From contig CANJPX010000005.1 in the NCBI GenBank assembly GCA_947476185.1, positions 39,813 through 103,812 of the forward strand: 64,000 bases of DNA, in the 5' to 3' direction. The position numbers and the translations under genes were made by a program. A model generated the notes under the pieces. That model saw only the letters and a list, made by a program, of their open reading frames with translations, ran no database searches and had not been told where the DNA came from. Source of the stretch: Bacteroidota bacterium (GTDB taxonomy: Bacteria > Bacteroidota > Bacteroidia > 2-12-FULL-35-15). How positions within the stretch are numbered: the stretch's first letter is position 1; each line of letters begins with the position of its first letter. Positions 53,265 through 60,944 of this stretch are shown one piece after another.

Positions 53265-55277
53265 ATGATACATAAGGAAGACATAGATAAAATTTTTGAA
53301 GCCGCCCGTGTTGAAGAAGTGGTTGCCGATTACGTTTCGCTGAAAAAACGCGGAGCGAATTTAATTGGCTGTTGCCCTTTTCATAATGAGAAAACACCTT
53401 CTTTTTATGTTTCCCCAGCAAAAGGCATTTACAAATGTTTCGGCTGTGGTAAAGGCGGACACGCCATCAACTTTATCATGGAGCATGATAAATTGACTTA
53501 CCCCGATGCTTTGCGTTATCTCGCAAAAAAATATAACATTGAAATTACCGAAGAAGAACAAACGCCTGAACAGGTTCAATTTCAAAATGACAGAGAGAGT
53601 TTATTAGTAGTTTCCTCCTTCGCTCAAAAACATTTTTCTGAAAACCTATATAATACGGATGAAGGCAAATCCATTGGCTTAGGCTATTTTAAGGAACGAG
53701 GATTAAGAGAAGACATCATTCAAAAATTTCAACTCGGCTACAGCATAAATCAGCGTACCGCTTTCACAGATATTGCAATTGCCACGGGTTATAAAACAGA
53801 ATATCTCGTAAAAGCGGGACTTACCATTGAGTTCAAAAATGAACCCGAAACAAATCCGGAAGAATCTGAAATTCCGGTGAAGGCTGCTGAAACGCGCTAT
53901 ATCGACCGTTTTTCGGGACGAGTAATGTTTCCGATCCAAAACCAAAGCGGAAGAGTTATTGCATTTGGAGGAAGAACATTACGGAGCGACAAAAAAGTTG
54001 CGAAATATGTAAACTCCCCTGAAACAGAAATTTATCACAAGAGTGATGTCTTGTATGGATTGTTTCAATCGAAGAATGCGATTCAAAAAGAGAAATTCTG
54101 TTTCCTTGTAGAAGGTTATATGGATGTGATCGCGATGCACCAAGCGGGAGTTGAAAACGTGGTAGCAAGTAGCGGAACGGCATTAACAGCCGGTCAAATA
54201 AAACTGATACAACGGTTTACGAATGATATAATTATTTCGTATGATGGTGATCAGGCAGGAATAAATGCTGCATTAAAAGGAATCGATCTTTTGCTGGAAG
54301 AAGGAATGAATGTTAAGGTTCTACTTTTTCCTGATGGTGATGACCCGGATTCGTATTCTAAAAAAGTCAGCACACAGGAGCTAAAAGATTTTATTGTCAC
54401 GAATGCTCAGAATTTTATTTCCTATAAAGCAAGTATTCTTACAAAAGGGACAAATAATGATCCTTTGAGAAAAGCAGAGGCTATTAAAAAAATTGTGGAG
54501 AGCATTGCACTTATTCCGGATGCAATCTATCGCTCTGTGTATGTGAAAGAATGCAGCCGCATCATGGATGTGGATGAGCAGATCTTATTGAGCGAGTTAA
54601 ATAAGATCCGTAATAAAAATTTCAATGATAAACGGAATCAACACCTCACCCCATCCGAAGGAGAGGGAGCTGATGCTGCTTCTCATCTTGAATCATTTGT
54701 AGAAAAGAAAGAGCATACGATCGCTGATGCGGAACATCAGGAAAGAGAGATCATTCGTTTATTAATTAATTACGGAGGCAGCCTCATAAAAATTGACAGT
54801 GAGAATGAATCCGGAGAACCTATAGAAGTAGACGTGTCTGTGGCCTATGTGATAATTCAGGAATTAAAAAATGACACGATTATTTTAGAAAATTTATTAT
54901 ACAATACGGCTTACAATGAATTTGTTGAGCACTTAGAAAAAGATGCCATACCTGATATCAACTATTTTATCAATCATGAAAATAGTGCACTCAGTTCCCT
55001 CACAATTGATTTGATCAGTGAGCCATATTTTCTTTCCAATTGGGAACAACACGGCATTTATCCGCCAAAAGAAATAGATATTTTAAAACACTCCGCTTAT
55101 AAAGCTATTTACACATTGAAGTGCCGCAAGCTGGAAATGATGATCTATAATATCCAAAAACGGATAAAGGATAATCCACCGGAAGAAGAGTTAATGACGC
55201 TTTTGCAAACGAACATTTCTTTACAAAATGCTTATAAAGTTTTTAATAATATTCTGGGAAGAATTATTGTGAAGTAG
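53265..55277 (+). CDS. dnaG: DNA primase
   Basis: 670-residue primase that lays RNA primers at the replication fork. CHC2 zinc finger Cys37-x2-His40 ... Cys58-x2-Cys61 (CCPFHNEKTPSFYVS, KCFGCGKGG); RNA polymerase core with the FAGRVMFPI-like FSGRVMFPIQNQSGRVIAFGGRTL; TOPRIM with FLVEGYMDVIAMHQAGVENV (Glu near 282) and ISYDGDQAG; and a helicase-binding C terminus (about 490-670). The linker around residues 459-469 (NQHLTPSEGEG) is encoded by DNA resembling an intergenic repeat. It is followed 4 nt later by the stop of a reversed gene relic. Confidence 0.96.
   Translation: MIHKEDIDKIFEAARVEEVVADYVSLKKRGANLIGCCPFHNEKTPSFYVSPAKGIYKCFGCGKGGHAINFIMEHDKLTYPDALRYLAKKYNIEITEEEQTPEQVQFQNDRESLLVVSSFAQKHFSENLYNTDEGKSIGLGYFKERGLREDIIQKFQLGYSINQRTAFTDIAIATGYKTEYLVKAGLTIEFKNEPETNPEESEIPVKAAETRYIDRFSGRVMFPIQNQSGRVIAFGGRTLRSDKKVAKYVNSPETEIYHKSDVLYGLFQSKNAIQKEKFCFLVEGYMDVIAMHQAGVENVVASSGTALTAGQIKLIQRFTNDIIISYDGDQAGINAALKGIDLLLEEGMNVKVLLFPDGDDPDSYSKKVSTQELKDFIVTNAQNFISYKASILTKGTNNDPLRKAEAIKKIVESIALIPDAIYRSVYVKECSRIMDVDEQILLSELNKIRNKNFNDKRNQHLTPSEGEGADAASHLESFVEKKEHTIADAEHQEREIIRLLINYGGSLIKIDSENESGEPIEVDVSVAYVIIQELKNDTIILENLLYNTAYNEFVEHLEKDAIPDINYFINHENSALSSLTIDLISEPYFLSNWEQHGIYPPKEIDILKHSAYKAIYTLKCRKLEMMIYNIQKRIKDNPPEEELMTLLQTNISLQNAYKVFNNILGRIIVK
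54641..54671. repeat. Repeat-like insertion inside dnaG
   Basis: ACACCTCACCCCATCCGAAG followed by GAGAGGGAGC. The pattern CTCACCCC...CCGAAGGAGAGGGAG is familiar to me from Bacteroidota intergenic repeats; here it is in frame and encodes part of the linker between the TOPRIM and helicase-binding regions of DnaG. Copy number elsewhere was not checkable. Confidence 0.4.
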
Positions 55278-55281
55278 TTTT

Positions 55282-55407
55282 CTAATAATCATCACCGTAT
55301 AAATTATTATAACTGTTTTGTTTTGCCTTCACTCTTTTTCTTCCATAAAGACTCAAGTCATAACAAATATCGTTGATCTGTTTTTCAAGGGTTGAGTTTG
55401 TGTAAAC
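55282..55407 (-). pseudogene. Relic of the 3' end of a TraB-like gene
   Basis: A 41-codon tail plus stop, without start or upstream body, convergent with dnaG (4 nt between stops). It translates to a sequence containing STLEKQINDICYDLSLYG, GRKRVKAKQNSYNN and ending LYGDDY, and aligns without gaps (constant offset of 1,678 bp) with the last 126 bp of the intact gene at 56960-60709. By eye there are about 13 mismatches; several are at third codon positions (GGT GAT GAT TAT kept, TAT/TAC and AAT/AAC exchanged) and the amino-acid changes are few (Glu/Asp, Val/Leu, Gly/Ser, Asp/Asn, Asp/Tyr). It therefore derives from a functional homologue rather than from recent copying. Confidence 0.8.
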
Positions 55408-55462
55408 TAATAATAATATAAAGTTCTGATTATTAGCATTATATAAAATTAATGATGTTTAT

Positions 55463-55574
55463 TTACCCTAACTTTTGGCCTTTGTTTATAAATATTACCC
55501 TAACTTTGGGTATTATTTTATTAAATATTACCCTAACTTTGGATTAAATATTACAAAATATTACCCTAACTTTG
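55463..55574 (+). promoter_or_regulatory. Four phased TTACCCTAACTTTG repeats before the ATPase gene
   Basis: Copies start at 55463 (TTACCCTAACTTTTGG), 55495, 55528 and 55561; spacing is 32, 33 and 33 bp, about three helical turns. Copies 2-4 share AATATTACCCTAACTTTG. Each contains TAACTTTG, a match to the TAnnTTTG -7 box. The last ends 4 nt before the ATG, so transcription from it would be nearly leaderless. They may be tandem promoters, operator sites, or both. Confidence 0.65.
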
Positions 55575-55578
55575 TGAC

Positions 55579-56934
55579 ATGTTTAATAGAACAGTAGTAC
55601 AAGAGCTCGAAAAATGGGCTAAGAAGAAAAACAGAAAGCCTTTAGTCATTAGAGGTGCCAGACAAGTTGGAAAAACGACTATAGTAAATCAATTTGCTAA
55701 AAAGTTTGAGCAATATATTTATTTAAACTTAGAGCTTCCTGCAGATCGTAAGCCATTTGAGGAATTTAAGGATTTAGATACATTGGTTCAGACATTGTTC
55801 TTTTTAAAAGGCAAAGAGTATTCTAAAAAGAAAAAGACATTATTGTTTATAGATGAAATTCAGGAAGTGCCACAAGCATTTAATATTTTGCGGTTTTTCT
55901 ATGAACAAATGCCTGAGATTCCAGTTATTTCTGCCGGGTCCTTGCTCGAAACAATTTTCGATAACAAGTTAAGTTTTCCGGTTGGCAGGGTTGAGTTTTT
56001 AGTTGTTCGTCCTGTTTCTTTCATTGAATTTTTGGAAGCCATTGGTGAAAAGGCTGCGTTAGAACAGATGAATAAAATTCCAATAAAATCATTTGCTCAC
56101 GAAAAACTATTAACCCTTTTTCATACCTATGCATTAATTGGTGGAATGCCCGAAATAGTAAAAGAATATGCGGCAAATAAAGATCTTACCTCTTTAAGTT
56201 CTTTGTACGAGTCATTAATTTCATCCTACATTGATGATGTTGAAAAATACGCACATTCTAATTCGCAAGTTCAAATTATAAGACATGTGATTAAGGCGAG
56301 TTATTATGAAGCAGGAAAACGAATTAAATTTCAAGGCTTTGGTAAATCAACATACAATTCAAAGGAAGTAGGAGAAGCATTGCGAACATTAGAGAAAGCA
56401 TTGTTGCTAAGTTTAATTTACCCAACAGTTAGTTCGAAACTGCCAATTATTCCTGAGCCACAAAAATCTCCTCGATTACAATTGTTGGATACCGGCTTAA
56501 TGAATTATTCGGCCGGTATACAAAAAGAAATAATTGGAACGTCTGACTTAAACAATGTTTATCAGGGAACTGTTATTGAACATTTGGTTGGACAAGAGTT
56601 ATTGTCTAACAATTACAATGCTCTTAGTGCATTAAATTTTTGGGTAAGAGAAAAAAAGACTTCTACAGCTGAAGTAGATTACGTTATCGCACATGATGGA
56701 AAGTTAATTCCGATTGAAGTGAAATCTGGAAAAGAAGGCAAATTAAAATCTTTACATCTTTTTATGGATGAGTCGCCAAATAAAATTGCAATTCGTTTTT
56801 ATGCGGGTGGTTTATTGGAATCAGAGGCTGTTACCGCTAGTGGAAAAAAATATCATTTATTAAGTTTACCGTATTATTTAGTATCGCAATTGCCTAAGTA
56901 TATAGAATGGATGAATAAAAAAGTATCAAAATAA
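55579..56934 (+). CDS. AAA+ ATPase with DUF4143 C-terminal domain
   Basis: 451-residue protein of the AAA_14/DUF4143 type. Walker A RGARQVGKTT (25-34), Walker B LLFIDEIQ (88-95), a sensor-like SAGSLLETIF block, then the DUF4143 region (about 200-360), ending in AEVDYVIAHDGKLIPIEVKSGKEGK, a stretch resembling the core of PD-(D/E)xK nucleases. Members are widespread, patchily distributed and highly mobile between genomes; their function is not established. Here the gene plus its phased upstream repeats sits between two copies of a neighbouring gene's tail, a sign of acquisition. It ends 25 nt from the convergent TraB-like gene's stop. Confidence 0.88.
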   Translation: MFNRTVVQELEKWAKKKNRKPLVIRGARQVGKTTIVNQFAKKFEQYIYLNLELPADRKPFEEFKDLDTLVQTLFFLKGKEYSKKKKTLLFIDEIQEVPQAFNILRFFYEQMPEIPVISAGSLLETIFDNKLSFPVGRVEFLVVRPVSFIEFLEAIGEKAALEQMNKIPIKSFAHEKLLTLFHTYALIGGMPEIVKEYAANKDLTSLSSLYESLISSYIDDVEKYAHSNSQVQIIRHVIKASYYEAGKRIKFQGFGKSTYNSKEVGEALRTLEKALLLSLIYPTVSSKLPIIPEPQKSPRLQLLDTGLMNYSAGIQKEIIGTSDLNNVYQGTVIEHLVGQELLSNNYNALSALNFWVREKKTSTAEVDYVIAHDGKLIPIEVKSGKEGKLKSLHLFMDESPNKIAIRFYAGGLLESEAVTASGKKYHLLSLPYYLVSQLPKYIEWMNKKVSK

Positions 56935-56959
56935 ATGATCCGGGAAATCTAATCATTTT

Positions 56960-57085
56960 CTAATAATCATCACCATATAAATTGTTGTATCCGTTTTGTT
57001 TTGCCTTCACTCTTTTTCTTCCATAAAGACTCAACTCATAACAAATATCGTTGATCTGTTTTTCAACAGTTGAATCCGTATCAAC
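56960..57085. repeat. Right copy of the 126-bp direct repeat flanking the ATPase cassette
   Basis: The genuine 3' end of the TraB-like gene. It matches 55282-55407 without gaps at about 90 percent by eye, with a 43-nt identical core (GTTTTGTTTTGCCTTCACTC onward). Homology stops abruptly upstream of 57085. Confidence 0.8.
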
Positions 57086-60000
57086 CATTGTATTTCTGGA
57101 GGAAATAAGCGGATAAATATCAATATCCGTAGAATCTGTCGGCTGAAAACCAGAGTAATCAATGAACGCTTGTCCGCTTTCTTTATTCACCGATCTGTAA
57201 AAATACACATATCCTTTTTCTGTCCGGCTGACAATATATTTGGAACAAATAAACTGAATACTATCTGCTTTGTTTGACTCTTCATCTTTCCCGTATAAAG
57301 AAGAATAGGAAAGACTATTTTGAGTACAATATTCCGGTTTTATTTTATCTGATTTTTTTAATTTTTTAAATGTAGTGTATAAATAAGATCTGGTTTTTGG
57401 ATCTTTAGCATATGAATTAATAGTAGTATCGGCAACAGGAATACTATTCCGGAGCAGGATGCCCATCAGTTCGATCTTAAAGTTTTTGCTCTTGGATTTA
57501 AACGCTTTGTCGAAGGCTGTTTTGACATTTGTTTCGCTATAGAATGGAGCAAGTAAATTATAATAATTCAATAATGACCAATTCACAACATCATCACCAG
57601 AAGAATTGTAATCAGAAGTAGCCTTTGCAGCAGCCATCGCCGCTCTCATGGCTTCCTCAACAGCGCCCTTTGCCTGATCTCCTGCCAATTTTGAATAGTC
57701 ATAATTGTCATAATCAGATCCACTTGAAGCAGGAGTTGTATTTTCTTCCGAAGCCATTTGTCGTTTTAACTCTTCATTTGCCTGACGGAGAATATCCTTT
57801 TTTTGTTCGGCATATGCTTGAGAATTTATAAATGCTGAATCAAGCAAAGAACTTAATAAGCTATATACATTATTTTTATATTCAGGATACTTTGTCATTT
57901 CAAACAAGGCGGGATACATCACATTTGCAATTTCCAGTGAATCGTAGAAGGATTGAAAAATAGATTCGATGGCATACTGATCATCAGACAATGGTGTTTC
58001 CGACTTCAGCAACTGAACAAAAGCTAAATTCCCTTCTTTTGTTTTCTGGCTGGCCATGGCACTCAAAATATCCAATTGCAAGTATGTAGAATCCACATAT
58101 TTCAAATATTCTTTTTGAAGGAAAGGAATAATTTTCGGATTCTTCAAGGCACCAAGATCACTTATCAAAGAAGATTTTATTGCCGAGTTCACACCATTAA
58201 ATTCTTTTCCGGAGATAAATTTCATCAGACTTTCGGCATGTTTTTCTTCGAATTTTATTTCATTGTATAAGGCTAAGGTTTTTTCTTTTGTTGTACTGTC
58301 GGCAGAAGCAACATCGGTTAAAAAATCGGGTACCTTATCAATGAATGTAGATTTTGCAATAGCTGTATCAGCAGGTTGAAAAGAATCGTAGAACGTATTT
58401 ACCCACTGACTTGGTTTTGAAAGTGTATCCGTCATGGTAGATAAGACATACAACAAGCCCGGTTTGTAAAACATTCTTATTCTGATCGACCTAACAGTAT
58501 TTGTATCAGACAAAACAAAATCCATAACAGGGATTTTGTTTTTCTCGTAGATCTTTTTATTTGCAACTTTCAAAGAAGTATTGTAAGTATAATAATCGAT
58601 CTGCTTTTTCCAAAGTTCATCCATTGACTTGTCCATTCTATAATCGTTAGCTTTATAGAAGCCAACATTGATACTTTCGGAGGTGGAAGGCGATTCAAAA
58701 GACTTTTCCTCTGTTTTAGAAAGATAAGGAGTAGCATTTTTATTTTTCTTTCCATTGTATCCATAATTGGAAAATTCGTTCATCAATTTTTCTATGGAAG
58801 ATTGTTTCGCTTCTTTGTAATCCGTATTTACTGTAAAATGAAAAGATGTATCGTTATACATTTCGAAAGGCTTGTATACATAATCCTTAAATTTCAAGGA
58901 AGAAAAATAATTTACCGGTGGATTTTTCTCATTTGTTTTGCATGCCAACATATAATACTGCGCATCTTTCAGCACAATTTTAATAAATAAATTGGAACCG
59001 TTTGATTTGTGTTTTGCAGCTATATCAATTGAAGGATAAGAATTATAGGTACCAAACGATGATGTGCATAATTTATAATCCAGGTTTTCATAAAAATTCT
59101 TTGCCAGTTGATCTAATTCAAACGTATCTTCTTCGATGTATTCGTAATCATTTAAAATGGAACGATTGAACATAAAATAATTAGAACCTTCGGAAGCAGT
59201 GATTTTTTCAATTTGATAACTGGAGGTCTTCGGTTTTTCATAAACATAATTTCCGGGAACAGAGAGCTGGTAACCACCATATGTTGGTGTGAACGATTTC
59301 CATTCGGCAACCTCCGTTTTATTAATAAATTTTATTGATTTAAAAAAATTATCAAAGTCGGATGATTTTATATAATCACCGGTACCGCTCACTTTAAAGA
59401 TATAAATGTATTGGTTGGTGGTAAAGATCTGATAGCGTTGATAATCACCTCTTGTCGTTTTATTTAAAATATCAAATCCGGGAGTTCCGTCATTTGCTTT
59501 GATACTTTTTTTGCTGATGATCTTTCCGGGAACACTTTCGTACAACATTTTATCGATCCGTTCATTTTGAAATTTAGCATCTTGTTCCATCAACGAACCA
59601 TAAATATTGATGCGTTTCATGGTATAGTATGAGCCATTCACCATATCCGTATAAAGGTATTCGTAGTATTGGGAATTGCCATTCATCTCAAACAATTTCC
59701 CCGGAGCATCCACTTTAACAGTTGAGTCGGCAATAAGTTGAGGTTTAAAATCCAGTGCTGTGTGCGCATCACCTAATTTTGCCATCAATTTGATACTATT
59801 CTTTGTCACTTCACTTTTAACAGGTTTTACAGTATAGCCGAGTTTACGCAACTGATTGATTACACCTTCTGTCCCGGGTAAATGAGCAGCACCAATTGCG
59901 GTAAAAACTGTTTGATTCCGCATCAAAGAATCCATGTTTTTTACCATGATCTTATTTCGGTCCACCAACATGTATTTTTCATAATTTTTTGTCCGGTAGG

Positions 60001-60709
60001 TTAACCGATCCAAAGAATCCAAGGCGTCAAGGTCACCATTCCTATATGCACTTTCTATTTGTTCAGCGACCTGATACGGAGAAACAAATTTTTTCGGAAC
60101 ACGTTCTTTCTCCACTTCATCATCCGGAAATGCTGCTCTGGTAACCATCTCCATACTTGTTTTATAATCTTCGAGCGAGGCGATACTTTTTCCTGATTTT
60201 TTTGCAGCCTGCATAATAAAAAGATCCAGATAGGTTTGTTCCTCAAAATTTCCTGAATACCCGCTGAAACGGTATAATAAACCGTTTACATTTTCGGGTT
60301 CTTTAGACAGTTGAAACTGAAGGATCTTGTCGGTAGGAACATCAAAACCAAAAGCATCTTCATAAAAACTCTGGTTATATTGTGTGAAATACTTTTTATA
60401 TGAATTGCTATTTACGGCAGAGGCACTTTCTTCCATTAATTCGCCCAGCCATGTTTCAGGGTTTGACTCAAGCGCAACAACATCAGCACTTTTCAGACCT
60501 TCAAAAAAAGCTTCGGTAAGGTGAAAAGCAAGTTTTTTACTCACGTGCATGGTGCCGTATAAGTAGGAAGGTTTTTCCAGTCCGTTACCACTGATCTCCC
60601 AAAGTAAGGAAGGATATTTTTTTGTCTGAGAAAAAACGAAATTCGTTTGTACGACTAGTAAAAACAGTAAAATGTAGACCTTCCCGACCGATAAGCGAAG
60701 TAGTTTCAT
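56960..60709 (-). CDS. Giant TraB/GumN-family protein with long C-terminal extension
   Basis: 1,249-residue exported protein. Signal peptide about 1-28. TraB/GumN domain (about 31-310): LLWEISGNGLEKPSYLYGTMH (GTMH at 52-55), VVALESNPETWL, DSLMRNQTVFTAIGAAHLPG and VINQLRKLGYTVKPV, the two GxxH-type metal-site motifs of the family, which is related to erythromycin-esterase and Tiki-type metalloproteases. Ordinary TraB/GumN proteins have about 300 residues. The other 900 have no recognised family: beta-rich repeats (about 330-800), a helical HEAT-like part (about 830-1000) and a charged tail ending NNLYGDDY. A membrane-associated protease-like role is inference. Confidence 0.8.
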   Translation of the reverse strand: MKLLRLSVGKVYILLFLLVVQTNFVFSQTKKYPSLLWEISGNGLEKPSYLYGTMHVSKKLAFHLTEAFFEGLKSADVVALESNPETWLGELMEESASAVNSNSYKKYFTQYNQSFYEDAFGFDVPTDKILQFQLSKEPENVNGLLYRFSGYSGNFEEQTYLDLFIMQAAKKSGKSIASLEDYKTSMEMVTRAAFPDDEVEKERVPKKFVSPYQVAEQIESAYRNGDLDALDSLDRLTYRTKNYEKYMLVDRNKIMVKNMDSLMRNQTVFTAIGAAHLPGTEGVINQLRKLGYTVKPVKSEVTKNSIKLMAKLGDAHTALDFKPQLIADSTVKVDAPGKLFEMNGNSQYYEYLYTDMVNGSYYTMKRINIYGSLMEQDAKFQNERIDKMLYESVPGKIISKKSIKANDGTPGFDILNKTTRGDYQRYQIFTTNQYIYIFKVSGTGDYIKSSDFDNFFKSIKFINKTEVAEWKSFTPTYGGYQLSVPGNYVYEKPKTSSYQIEKITASEGSNYFMFNRSILNDYEYIEEDTFELDQLAKNFYENLDYKLCTSSFGTYNSYPSIDIAAKHKSNGSNLFIKIVLKDAQYYMLACKTNEKNPPVNYFSSLKFKDYVYKPFEMYNDTSFHFTVNTDYKEAKQSSIEKLMNEFSNYGYNGKKNKNATPYLSKTEEKSFESPSTSESINVGFYKANDYRMDKSMDELWKKQIDYYTYNTSLKVANKKIYEKNKIPVMDFVLSDTNTVRSIRIRMFYKPGLLYVLSTMTDTLSKPSQWVNTFYDSFQPADTAIAKSTFIDKVPDFLTDVASADSTTKEKTLALYNEIKFEEKHAESLMKFISGKEFNGVNSAIKSSLISDLGALKNPKIIPFLQKEYLKYVDSTYLQLDILSAMASQKTKEGNLAFVQLLKSETPLSDDQYAIESIFQSFYDSLEIANVMYPALFEMTKYPEYKNNVYSLLSSLLDSAFINSQAYAEQKKDILRQANEELKRQMASEENTTPASSGSDYDNYDYSKLAGDQAKGAVEEAMRAAMAAAKATSDYNSSGDDVVNWSLLNYYNLLAPFYSETNVKTAFDKAFKSKSKNFKIELMGILLRNSIPVADTTINSYAKDPKTRSYLYTTFKKLKKSDKIKPEYCTQNSLSYSSLYGKDEESNKADSIQFICSKYIVSRTEKGYVYFYRSVNKESGQAFIDYSGFQPTDSTDIDIYPLISSRNTMVDTDSTVEKQINDICYELSLYGRKRVKAKQNGYNNLYGDDY

Positions 60710-60851
60710 AATTTAAAGTATAAGAGTATCAGGGATGATACTTGGTATAACTCAAATATCGGATTTTTATTGGGTTATTCAAAAAAGTCAGGTTAATTCC
60801 CTCTAATAGATATTTAAAGCAGCAGTCAAACTCAATAGCCCCGATTGTAGT

Positions 60852-60878
60852 GAAAAACTCCCGCTCTTTTTGCGGGAT
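60852..60878 (-). terminator. Terminator of recJ
   Basis: Minus-strand stem TCCCGC/GCGGGA (60872-60877 with 60859-60864), loop AAAAAGA, then GTTTTT. It lies about 70 nt after the recJ stop; a second GCGAAAAGCGGGAC segment follows upstream of it. Confidence 0.65.
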
Positions 60879-60944
60879 TTGAAGCGAAAAGCGGGACAGA
60901 TGTTTATTTTGGAAACAGAGCATTTGCTCCAAAAATTTTTACAA

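Larger units (their letters stand above)
55278..55578. other. dnaG-ATPase intergenic region
   Basis: Consists of the 126-bp gene relic (55282-55407), about 55 bp of AT-rich sequence and the four phased TTACCCTAACTTTG repeats that run up to the ATPase start. Nothing else is seen. Confidence 0.6.

Noticed and set aside
55463..55574. Possible short CRISPR array
   Set aside because: Repeats are only 14-18 bp, the intervals are 15-19 bp and AT-rich, the array runs straight into a start codon and there are no cas genes.
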